Below are positions 23,035 to 32,813 of a stretch of 64,000 nucleotides of DNA, piece after piece. The notes beneath the pieces are model-generated. The model was not told where the DNA came from and searched no databases. It saw only the letters and a list, made by a program, of their open reading frames with translations. Each line of letters starts with the position of its first letter. Positions within the stretch are counted from its first letter, which is position 1. The position numbers and the translations under genes were made by a program. This stretch comes from Seminavis robusta. Its lineage: Eukaryota > Bacillariophyta > Bacillariophyceae > Naviculales > Naviculaceae. The DNA lies in the NCBI GenBank assembly GCA_903772945.1, contig CAICTM010000030.1, positions 107,041 to 171,040 of the forward strand, read 5' to 3'.

Positions 23035-24504
23035 ATGAGCGGCATCAATCGTCATGCGCCTTCCAAGGAGGAAATGGACGCTGTGTTTGCGCTCTGTCGC
23101 AAGAACCATTGGGCGTCGTGTCTACAGTGTTTGAAGACCAATCCGTTGATTGGAATAACTGCAATGGTTATGGTGAGTTTCGAGTCGTTTTCGGCCTGTG
23201 CGAGAGAGTGGTACGAAAGCATCGTCGCGTCTCATCTTCTCTGCTTCACCAAAGGACAACCACATCGCGACGACTGTGTGTCACCAAGCCATTACCAGCA
23301 AGGGAGACGTCCAAGCTCGAGCTGAAGTGAGTTGCAAGAGTCGTTTGTTTCGAGTCGAGTCGAGTCGTCGCTCTAGCTAGCTAGTGTTGGGACTAACGTC
23401 TGTTTGTACAGGTCATTTTGCAAATCCTCAGCCACACACCGGAAGCGGCAACCATTGCCAATGGCTATGGAAGCCTTTGTCTTCACTGTGCGTGCCAGAG
23501 GAACGTGAAGATGAATGCCAAAACGAAAGAGAGAGTGATTATGGCACTCATCACAGCCTATCCTGAGGCGTTGGCGCAAGCAGGTTCGTCCTGTCGAGTT
23601 GCCAAGCAATGCGAGGACACATTTATACAAAGCTCACATGATTTCCTTTGCTGTCCAATACAACAGGTGGTGTGGGACAACGTACTCCGTTGCACATTGT
23701 CTTCACTGGTAAGTTGCAAGAATGGTGCGGTGCTTCCTTTCTTCTCAAACACTTACAAACCTTCGTTCAAACGTTCTTTTTCGTTTGTTTGTTTGCGTTA
23801 TAGACTACGTCTCTCCCAAGCTCACTCGAGTGATGGTGAGCCTTGGATCGAAGGCGACATTCATGAAGGACAAGAAAGGGTACTTGCCCCTCCATGTTGC
23901 TGTCAGTCGACATGTCAGCCCGGACAAACTTCGCATGCTGCTAGAAGCAAACCCTGGAGCGATCCTTGAGAAAACAAATGAAGGAAGCACTGTACTTGGA
24001 ATTGCAAAGGCTACCGCGACAAAGAGCCATCCCAACTACGCGCTCATCAATGCTCTCCAGGAAGAACTCAAGAAGTATGGTGGAGCTGCACTTTTGGCAA
24101 CTGCTGCAGGGGTCCCCGAACGAGTTGGTTCGAACGACACCTTGGATTCTCCCGTTGCTCGTCGGCAGTCAAAGAGAAAGGCCAAGAAGGGCCGATCCAA
24201 TATCACACCTGCGTCGAAGCGTTCCAAGCACAGTGTTGCAAAGCATAGCGTTTCAACGCCGGCAGCGGCGGACCTCTTGCTCCACTTTTGCCATACTTCT
24301 CAGAATATCGTGCCCAAGACAGAACCCGAGGAGGAACCTCTCTTGCTCCACTTGTCGCACTCTTCTCATGGCATGACTGAGCCCGAGGAGAGTCTCTTGC
24401 TCCACTTTTCTCACCCCTCTCACAGCACCGCTGTCGTGAAGACGGAACCCTACGCCGAGGAGGATTTCAAGCCCCACGCCATTACACAAGTGGCTGAGGT
24501 ATAA
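23035..24504 (+). CDS. ankyrin-repeat protein with C-terminal LLLHF/KTEP repeats
   Basis: Five exons: 23035-23172, 23255-23326, 23412-23583, 23667-23708 and 23804-24504. All introns have GT-AG borders (75-95 nt) and the frame is continuous to 374 residues. Ankyrin-type helices run through residues 15-210: YGSLCLHCACQRN, QRTPLHIVF, GYLPLHVAVS. A basic segment follows (RRQSKRKAKKGR, probable nuclear signal). The tail contains three copies of a unit with core LLLHFxHxSx and acidic TEPEE/KTEP stretches; VKTE and PKTE resemble SUMO attachment consensus sites. A nuclear scaffold or regulator is inferred; the partner is unknown. Intron 2 contains a CTAGCTAGCTAG palindrome (23373-23384). Confidence 0.7.
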
Positions 24505-25292
24505 AAAGTTTGAATGGTGCCTACTCCTGCTTTCATTTTTCCAACCTTCCGCCGAAAGGTCTTCCAGGAGGGCACTACAATTGCAATCTGTACTCAGAGG
24601 TCATCTATTTGTTTTGAAGCGAAGCAAAAGCAAGCAAAACAGAAAACAGAAGCAAAAACGACTGACCAGCCAGAACGGAGTGATGAGCCGAGAAACAAGG
24701 CAATCACAGAGATACTAGTACTAGTAGATAAAAGTCTATGTAGAAAACAAAGGAACAGGGAAATCAATCACAGTGCGATTTGGCACTCAAAATGAACATT
24801 TTCCTTAGTCTCTTGACAGCGAAAGTGTCCTCGCTCTTCGACTCTTGTGATCCACCGTCGATTCATCGCTTTAGCCTCAACCACTTGGCTCATCATTCCA
24901 TCTAGACATGTGCGAAATGCCAATCGGCGTTGAAAATGTAGTTGACTTTGGTTCTTCCCTGGATCACGAACCAAGGCACCCGCCCAGATACTTCGAGCAA
25001 ATTAGTGCTACCTCCAGAATTTTGACACCTAGCGAACGAGACGGTGAATGATCGCTCTGACGACCCAAGCAGGGAACGACTTCGCTTTGCCTGTCAGGCT
25101 GATTACATTATGTGTGTTGTATGATGCAGTAGTTTCATTTAATAGGGCACCCGAAATGTTGGATTCCACTCATTCATCTTGGACTAAGCACTACACAGGA
25201 TTTCCAGTCCATGCATGCCCATTCCTGTAAAAAATATGTCGAAACAGACGGTGATTGCTATGAATAGCACCACCTTCACCTCTTTTTCCTTT
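24505..25292. other. convergent intergenic region
   Basis: About 790 bp with no supported gene; it includes ACTAGTACTAGTA at 24714-24726. Confidence 0.45.
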
Positions 25293-25940
25293 CTATGGCT
25301 TTCGACCACGCTGAAGTGCAATCGCCACGCCTACCGCTACGGCCGCCACTGCAGCGGCCGCCACCATCCACGATACTCCACCGGAGCTTGTTTTGTCAAT
25401 ATCATCATCATCGTCAGTATCATCCGTCGAGGCCTTCAATCGCTTTCCACTTGGTTGCAGTTGTTCTTTATCATCGTCGGTTTCCAAGGATCGTTTGTGC
25501 TCTGGGAATTGGGGTTCCACCGAAAAGACCGAAAGGAATCGAGAAAATGGATTGGCCGTGGCATTGGCGCTTTCATTGGCGGTATTATTCTTTCGTCGTT
25601 CCTGCAACTCTTTTTCACGGAGAGCCTTGCCTCTTTTCCCCGTCAATTTCAACCGTTCGTTTCGCCATTCGGTAGTCTGGTCGTCATCATCTTTATTGCT
25701 ACTTTTGTTTCGCTTGGTGGTGGTGGCGGGGATGTCTTCATCATCGGCGTGGTCATTATCATTGGGAGTTCCATTGCTGGCTCCTGTTGGACTGGGATAG
25801 GAATAGACTTCACCATCCTTTCCATTCTCGGATGCCTTGGGAGCGTGCGCCTTGACGATTCGTCGTTTGCCTACCGCTTCGCCATCACCATTGGGCGTGG
25901 AGGCATCCGATGCTGCTGGATCTTCCGTGGAGCTTGCCAT
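25293..25940 (-). CDS. tail-anchored acidic protein of unknown function
   Basis: Intronless, 215 residues, first ATG. The body is polar and disordered, with alternating acidic (DDDD runs) and basic clusters, e.g. KLTGKRGKALREKELQERR (about 95-113). A single hydrophobic segment close to the C terminus (about 190-208, Ala/Val-rich) followed by QRGRKP fits a tail anchor inserted in ER, mitochondrial or plastid outer membrane. I recognise no family. The opposite strand is also open for a long stretch, but it has no sensible composition. Confidence 0.6.
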   Translation of the reverse strand: MASSTEDPAASDASTPNGDGEAVGKRRIVKAHAPKASENGKDGEVYSYPSPTGASNGTPNDNDHADDEDIPATTTKRNKSSNKDDDDQTTEWRNERLKLTGKRGKALREKELQERRKNNTANESANATANPFSRFLSVFSVEPQFPEHKRSLETDDDKEQLQPSGKRLKASTDDTDDDDDIDKTSSGGVSWMVAAAAVAAVAVGVAIALQRGRKP

Positions 25941-27150
25941 TTTTGTTGCTATTATAACAACTGTCTACTTGAAACTTTTTCTTCTACGTGTTGCCTGATG
26001 TGGGGTGATGTAGACGTCTGCTTGACACGTCTATTGATCGAGGAGAAAGCAGAGGGAGGCAATGTTGCTATTAGACTAGTAGCACAAAAGTGTCAACACG
26101 CTTCGGAGTGCTTCTCCTTGATGTTGCTTCGCAATAAATGACAGACCAATTTGTCTTCTTTCGCTGGGAAGGATACGGTTGAAAGATTGACGGTGGGGGG
26201 TGTAAAATAGCTCGCCCCCCTCAAACGATTGCCCACCTCTGTTGCAATGATGCCATCGTTAACACTGTTTATCGCAATTTTTAAACAGATTTATCGTGTT
26301 TTTGACAATTGTTTACCATGCCATACTATGTTAAGCACCACAACCACTGTTTATTGCTAAGAGAGTGGGCTCTGATCATGCAGCCTTTAATGTCACAGGA
26401 TTTCCCCATCCGATGGGGGCAAAAAAATATTTGGAATTTATGGAGCTGTACGGTAGTTGAGCTGCTGATAAACGTTGCATCCAGTACTAGCTAGCTTGGA
26501 TTACTCTAGCAATTTATCTGATGCGAGTATGTCATGGGAGGTAGCAAAGTGCTGTAATCAAACCAAAGTAAGTATCCCCAAGGAACTCTCTTGTTTTCTA
26601 GGTATGACCAGGTAAGCCAAGCTCGAGTCGAGTCCTGTTTTGGAAATAGAGTGGATTGGAACAATGGAATCAAAATCCCCAGCTTGGCATTCTGATTTTT
26701 TAAATTGGAATCGAATCCGAATCAAGCCCTTTGGCCCTTGTTGTTGGTCCCCAGTTGCCGCCCTTGATCCCAGGGAACCTAGTCCCAAATTTGGCCCCTT
26801 CTTGACTGCTAGCTAGCATGTTACTCAGAACAGGAAATGCAAAATCCAGATTATATGAGCCACCTACTGCACGCATCGGGATACGGTATGGTGGGGGGGG
26901 GTAAACATTTCCCCCCTCTGGAAGTATCCGTTGCGAGTCAAGTCAAGTCACGGATCTGGCTGGACTAAACCAAAATAACGTTTCCTCGTCGGTCGCGGAA
27001 ACGATTGGCTGCCGTCATTTTGATGATTGAGGCCATGGCGCATTGTTTGCTGTTTTGATCTTTCCATTCGTCCAATCCAATCCAACCATACTATCCAATA
27101 GAGCCTACATATCATAGCTACAATCATAAGACCACTTTAGACGCTACAGC
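25941..27150. other. intergenic region with G/C-tract hairpins
   Basis: About 1.2 kb without a supported gene. Two places combine a G run with a nearby C run (26192-26222 and 26888-26919). CTAGCTAG words occur at about 26490 and 26812. Confidence 0.4.
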
Positions 27151-30100
27151 ATGCAGAATGAAGACAATGGCAACGAAGAGCCAGGCCGCCATGATGTGAC
27201 GAGAGCATCGTATCCCCTTCCCCTGCCGCTGACGGAACGTCTCCGAAGAGCGGCAGCAGCCTACTCGGCGGGTGGTGATGAAGGGTCTGTGGAGACCGAG
27301 TCGATCCAATCGGCCTTGGCAGAACTGGTGGGTAACTCGTTGGAGGCCATGGATTCCATGTATTTTTCCAGGTGAGACAGAAGAAATGAATGAATGAATG
27401 AAAATGAGATTGGATTGTTTGTTTTGCTTGACTTGCTCACCTCTGGTTGGATCTTTCTTTCTTGTTTTCACGACAGCCCTCCCGTTGTACGCCAGCATGA
27501 GTGCTTTCAGCATCGCCTTTGCTTACGTGTTCGGGCCGATGCTGAAGAGCAAACTCTCACCTTGACGGATTTGGGAGCCGGAATGACACGAGCCGATTTG
27601 ATCAATACACTGGGAATTGGAAAGCAACAGCTTCAGTCACCCAACAATCGCAAGAATAATAAGGACCAGCAGCCAAATGCCTATTACTCGACAGATGAAG
27701 ACGACGACGACGAATCCAGTGACGATGAAGAAGAAGACGAGGAAGAGGGAGCCGCTGCCGAAGACGACGACGACGAAGACATTTTTGAGGAAACCAACAA
27801 TAACAATAGTGGCGCGCAGGCGCAGCAGCAGCAGAATAAGCAACCCGACATGTTGTCGTGCAAAAGGAGCGACATTGGAGGATTTTATGCAGCAGTCTGT
27901 GCCTTGGGGCTGGGTGTGCGAGTGGGGACAAAGGTAAGTTTGTTGTGGTCTTGGTGAGTGGCCAGCTATTTTCTTTTTCATTACTTTGGCTCATTCGATT
28001 CGGTCACCTCAACAAATGCTGTGTTTAGTCCAAGTTTGACGATTTCTATGATTTTGAGTTGAACGACATGAGAGGTGCTCCTCTTGCTGACAATGCCTTT
28101 GAACAATTTAGCATCACCCGACCCATGGCTGAAGGAGGAGAACTGTCGGTGGAAAATGGATATGACAAATTTGAGGATGTCCGAGGTGATTCGGGAACTA
28201 GCATCACCATTCGTCTCAACGACAAGGCCATTGCAGCAGGGCTTTTGGACGAGAGCAAGTTGGAGCCAATATTCATCAAGATTCTCGAAACCACACAGTA
28301 CAGTGTGCAATTCTCGTCCGATGAGGAGGGAGCCAGAGCAATCCTGGAGGCATCGGCGAAGGAAAAGGCAATCATACAAGAGCTCAAGCAACAGGCAAAC
28401 AATAATGGAGAGCTCTCGATGGAACCAGTGCCGGGAATGGACGAACAGGCAGAAGGTAAGCTTCAGTCGTCGTCCCGAGCTCTTGCTTGTTTTTGCTGTA
28501 GTCGCGACTTGGGCTGAACGTCGGTGTTTTTGGCCTCTTGGTAGATTCCGCTGAAATTGACAACTCGCACAAGTCCGTGAAAGAGAGAGCCAAATATATT
28601 CCTCTTCGCCTCAGCCTTGCCGAGCGAAAGATGCTGCGGTTGATGGAAGCAGCCATGGTTTGCTGCGACTACACAACAGAGGTGGATAGAAAGTTCAAAT
28701 CGGCGGCTCGGAGAACACACGAACAACTCAAAGGAACGACGGCTGTCTTGCGGGGAGTCGTCACTGCTTGCGATTACGAATCAGGGCAAAAGCTGCTCAA
28801 GACGGAAAACTTTGCAGAGTTTGAATCTTTCTTTCAGCGAATGTTTGAAATTGCGCGGCGTCACAAAATCATGAATCCTGAAAAAATGCGGACCGAATAC
28901 GGAAAGTTGATCTTTCTGCTTCAAGACGCCGTCTCACCGTCGGTGCAACCGCATCTTGCTTTTTCTGCAAAAGGACCGATCGAATCCGTCTACAAATTCC
29001 TCGAAGAGAAGGATGGTCTAGCTCTCCTCTCTGACAAATTGATTGAAGTGGCAACACAAGAAATTTTGGCAGAGAAGAAAACGCGAGCTCGCATTGACCA
29101 GGAGATTCGGCAGAAAGAGCGAGCGGTGGCCTTGCTGAAACGCAATTACCGTTCGAGCAAACTCAGCGCAGAGGAGATACACTTGTGTCTGTATTCCATT
29201 TGGTAAGTGGCTCGTCTTCGTCTCTATCAATCGTTCAGGACTCTTGGTGTTAACTTATGGTTCTCTTTTATCCTTTGCTTCTGATTAAAGCGACAACAAC
29301 TCCTTCTTGAACTCCAACCGAGTTCCGATTGACAAGGTGATTGATTTTCTCAAAACTCACGTTTCACCCACCGAAATCGAAGAAGGGTATTCACTGAGTA
29401 TCGTGAGTGGCGAGGATGGCGCTAGGTTGTCCCATAGCCACGAACGACAGTACTACTTTGCCCTGCAGAGTTTGACTCTCTGGCGAGATATCATTGATGA
29501 CATGGTAAGTCTTTGCCTCCACGACGTCTCTTTGGAGTTTTCTATTCGAAGCTTTCATGTTAACTTGGAACCTTGCCGATTTCAATCAGTTTCGTCTTTG
29601 GGCAATGGCCGAAGAAGATCTCTTGAGTGAAACTGTCACGTACTCGCTCCAAGATACTGGTCAGGGAATGCAGAGGGTTCAACAATCACCTCGTACCTAT
29701 CAAGCAATGCAGAAGATTCTTGTTCGGGTTCAAGCGAAAGTTTCACATTGGATCGGGTCGAGTGTGATTCATATGGGGGATCACAATGTTCCAAATGCCC
29801 TCAGCTTCATTGACAAGTACACTCAAGGTAGGTTTGAAGTTGTTTTGCAGTTTTGCAAGGTAGGATTGTCGATTGACAAGTTTTTCTCACGATCGAGTAT
29901 TGTACCAGTTCCTCGCATCCTCGGCCCAATCGTTTCGTGCTTGGAGAATCTCGAACGCATATGCGAGAAAGACGCTGGGATCAACGAGATGATTGAGACA
30001 GGATTTGGCGGACTTGAGAAGCTCCGCAAGGATATCCTGTACGACTTTTTCCGCTCGGCATTTGATGGGTCTGGTGCGGACAATTTCTATGACGCCGGGT

Positions 30101-30225
30101 CCTGTATTGATGGTCGTTTGACCTCCGCTTGGAACTGGTGTTCTCAGCTCCCTCAAAAGAAATTCTACCCGATTTTCAAGCTCACCGGCTTCAAATCGTT
30201 CGACGGGGAGTTTGATGGTCGCTAA
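27151..30225 (+). CDS. Hsp90-like GHKL ATPase domain fused to DUF2009-like region
   Basis: Seven exons: 27151-27371, 27477-27933, 28029-28455, 28545-29202, 29291-29504, 29590-29827 and 29909-30225. All introns are GT-AG (82-105 nt) and the frame is continuous, giving 843 residues. Residues 50-330 resemble the N-terminal ATPase of Hsp90/MutL: N-box AELVGNSLEA (E58, N62), TLTDLGAGMTRADLINTLG (D105) and a shortened glycine loop (IGGFYAAVCALG). A highly acidic insert (DEDDDDESSDDEEEDEEE) sits at the ATP lid. From about 382 to the end the protein matches the DUF2009/UPF0652 family as I recall it, e.g. KYIPLRLSLAERK, RRHKIMNPEKMR, RLSHSHERQYYFALQSLTLWR, IDGRLTSAWNWCSQ. Function of that family is unknown. 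No targeting peptide is seen. Confidence 0.8.
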
Positions 30226-30805
30226 AGGGTGGCAAGGGAGACCGCCCTTCCATACGACGGCGTTTGTGGCCAACACTTCTGCCACGACCATACGATCTAG
30301 CTAGCTACTAGACATTGAAAAGCTAACACAAGGTTTCAATTTTGATGTACCGGTATACGTAACTAGTCGGTTTGGTCAGACCCGTCATATTTCCATAGGG
30401 GTACAGTCGTACGCTCAAGGGAGATGGCGGAAAAGCTCCACCAGTGGTGCTCCCCTTCGAAGACAAACCACAATTCTTTGCTTTTGTCATCGAGAGGGAG
30501 GAAACGGACAGACGGACAAAGAGAGAAGCTAGAAAGCCAACCTTTCTCTTCCTTCTGATCTTTTCTCCTACCGGTAGCCCATTCTACTCTGCCGGTAATA
30601 TCACAAGGTATGAAAACGTGCGCTTGGCGTGGAGCCATTTCCCAAATACAATGGCTACAAGGAGGAAGGCGTGAAAGGGTTCGAGGCCACACACAACCAA
30701 CCAAAGCCCCAAGTCAACATTGGCAGATAATTTATTTTTGCTCTCTATTGTTTATATCTAGATCTTTATTCTCTCTATCCATGTATGATGCCCATCATTG
30801 TGCTT
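30226..30805. other. intergenic region
   Basis: About 580 bp without a supported gene; palindromic CTAGCTAG (about 30298-30305), TACCGGTA (about 30350) and CTACCGGTAG (30578) words are present. Confidence 0.45.
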
Positions 30806-31001
30806 TTACTGTGAGACAAAGGCAGAGACACCAACATCATAGACTTCCCCGGGATGGGTTAATTTCCTGAAGTCCTGAAGTGCTGCAGTGGGACTGGGCC
30901 AGGCTTAAGGGTGACTTCAGGAGATTACAGATTCCAGTTCAGCAACCACACCCTGACTTCGGCACTCTGTACATCACCACCAAAGGCTTCTGGAGCCCCT
31001 T

Positions 31002-31436
31002 CTACCCCCCAAAGACTACAATGGGTTGCTCTGGATCATTTCCAGGCTCTTCCCCAGCCACTTCCCCAGTCACGTCCACAGTGACTTCACCAGTCTCGTC
31101 TACAGTCACTCCCACGGCATTGTCACCAGTCTTGTCCCCAGCTTCGTCCTCAGAAGAGCTCCTACTAGAGCCCATGCTCCATGCGTCCATGCACCGTGAT
31201 TGCAAAGATCTGCAGAGAATGGTATCAAAGTGGGTGCTGAGGTAGCTCTGTCTGTATTGCACGGGAATGCACATGCATTTGTACTCAACCACAGCATCTG
31301 CACGTTGGCGAGCCGCTACAGCATCTTGACAGTTTGCCTGGGCAGTTTGGAGGTTGTACCGTTGGCAGATCTGTAGCCACTGTTGATGCTTGGAATTTTG
31401 GTCAGATTCGGACTCAGAGCTGTTGTCCGATGCCAT
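31002..31436 (-). CDS. ORF carried inside the TIR element
   Basis: An intronless 144-codon frame with an ATG start, entirely within the element. The N terminus is Ser/Glu/Asp-rich; the middle (about residues 18-75) is helical with several Cys (CQRYN, ANCQDA, YKCMCI), and the C-terminal third is acidic with repeated (V/T)-x-V-T-G-E-V units. It is not a recognisable transposase. It could be a captured host fragment, an element-specific protein or a chance frame in repetitive DNA. Confidence 0.35.
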   Translation of the reverse strand: MASDNSSESESDQNSKHQQWLQICQRYNLQTAQANCQDAVAARQRADAVVEYKCMCIPVQYRQSYLSTHFDTILCRSLQSRCMDAWSMGSSRSSSEDEAGDKTGDNAVGVTVDETGEVTVDVTGEVAGEEPGNDPEQPIVVFGG

Positions 31437-31496
31437 TTTCGATTGGGTTGAGGGAGGAAAAATGATGTCCGTGATCAATCTGATTTTGACTGTGGA

Positions 31497-31574
31497 ATGG
31501 AATCTGGGATGGAGTCTGGGATGGAGTCTGGGTTCGAGTCTGGGTTCGAGTCTGGGTACGAGATGGAGTCTGGG
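31497..31574. repeat. 12-bp minisatellite
   Basis: About six degenerate copies of a 12-bp unit, ATGGAGTCTGGG or TTCGAGTCTGGG, inside the TIR element. Confidence 0.8.
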
Positions 31575-32813
31575 TGCCTTGGTTCATGCCTGTGGAGGAG
31601 CTTCATCGCGAAAATCCAGAGCCAAGGAAGTCCTGAAGTCGGGGGGGGGTTAATTTCCTGAAGTGGGATTGGGGTGGGGGGTTAATTTCCTGAAGTGGGA
31701 TTAAGTGGGACTGGTGGAAGACTTAGGGGTCCTGACTTCAGGATTTCAGGAAATTGACCTTACTCGACTTCCCCATTGCTCTTCTGAATGTAGATATTGG
31801 TTGGGTATCCCTGCTGGCTGTAGCTTACAGTGATTCTCTGAGCATTGTTAATGATTGCATCTTGGATGATTCCAAAGAAAGTATCCATGGTTGGAGGAGA
31901 AGCCCAATAGATTGGGTTGTTATTGCCATCATTTGCATTTGCATTGACACCCCTGACAATGACAGTCCAAGGATAGACAATGTTTTGAGGGTTGGGGCCA
32001 AACTTTTGATATTTGTATTCATAGTTCTGAATGTTCTGACTCTTCCATTTGCATTCAACTGCTGGTGTTCCTGCTGCCATCTCTGAATTTGGAGGTTTCT
32101 CTTTCGGAGTCTCTGCGATTGGAAGCCTGAAATTGTGACATCATAGACTTCTCCGTTGCTCTTCTGGATGTAAATGTTGGTTGGGTATCCCTCCTGGCTG
32201 TAGCCTACACTGATTCTCTGGGCATTGTTAATGATTGCATCTTGGATGATTCCAAAGAAAGTATCCATGGTTGGAGGAGTAGCCCAGTAGATAGGATTGT
32301 TGTTTCCATCGTTTGCATTTGCATTGACTCCACCCCTGACAATGACAGTCCAGGGATAGGCAATATTTTGGGGGTTGGGGCCAAGCTTTTGGTACGTATA
32401 CTGATAGTTCTGAATGCTCTGACTCTTCCATTTGTTCCTGTTGGCATTCAATTGTTGGTGCTCCTGCTGCCATCTCTGACCTAGTGCTGGTGTTGCATAC
32501 AAGCCAAGCAGGCTGAAAAGGACAAGCAGTGTGCTTTGAAAGGATGTGCTGTTGATCTTCATTGTGTTTCTATTAGGTTTGCCTTCTGTTTTGTTTGTGT
32601 TTGACTTTTGGTTTATGAGTCAAGGAGATCTGAGGAACGGACCAAAGCTCCTGAGCCATCGAAACCAGTGAATTCAATCACAGTAGGTTGAATCCCAGGC
32701 TTGCGTGGTTGGAATGGTTTGCTTGGGTGGTCTCGGGAGTCCCTGGGAGGTGGCTGGCTCGTGGGATTTCTTCCCCAAGACACAAAATTTTTGCCTTTTG
32801 TTGCCAATCATGG

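Larger units (their letters stand above)
30842..31774. mobile_element. 915-bp TIR element with 9-bp target-site duplication
   Basis: The direct repeat GACTTCCCC occurs at 30842-30850 and 31766-31774 and corresponds to one copy of the host gene sequence. Between them (30851-31765) the ends form imperfect inverted repeats of about 30 bp: 30851-30880 against 31736-31765, sharing AATTTCCTGAA and TCCTGAAG with about six mismatches. The left end starts GGG and the right end (reverse) GAG. A 9-bp duplication and such termini fit a Mutator-like non-autonomous element; no transposase is present. Extra direct copies of the end motif lie at about 31649 and 31680. Confidence 0.7.
30806..32562 (-). pseudogene. 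secreted protein with duplicated DUF6174-like domain, broken twice
   Basis: The ATG at 32562 starts a signal peptide (residues 1-28, hydrophobic core LLVLFSLLGLYATPALG) and a domain with KWKSQSIQNYQYTYQK and YPWTVIVRGG, resembling DUF6174-type secreted proteins. A second copy of the domain lies 393 bp further along and is very similar, but 10 nt present in copy 1 (near 32395-32455) are missing in copy 2 (near 32050), so the frame changes and the protein runs into a stop at 31825. Copy 2 itself stays open in its own frame down to GEVE-stop at 31760. There the 915-bp element begins; the original end (YDVGVSAFVSQ, stop at 30806-30808) is found on the far side. Copy 1 could still yield a 245-residue protein with an aberrant tail. 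Confidence 0.65.

Noticed and set aside
22711-23109. 132-codon basic ORF on the minus strand
   Set aside because: It overlaps the first exon of the spliced ankyrin gene on the other strand and shows no motif; probably a shadow frame.
25215-26141. 308-codon plus-strand ORF opposite the tail-anchored protein
   Set aside because: It reads as the antisense of a low-complexity gene (runs of Ile, Gly and Phe) and has no sensible domain.
27602-27994. minus-strand frames rich in Arg, Leu or Ser opposite the GHKL gene
   Set aside because: They are antisense to the acidic insert and have no independent support.
30363-30704. 113-codon minus-strand ORF
   Set aside because: No ATG-supported gene structure or motif; lies in a palindrome-rich spacer.
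30830-30850. third copy of the DUF6174-like domain
   Set aside because: The similarity is explained by the gene's own displaced 3' end plus the 9-bp duplication of the inserted element.
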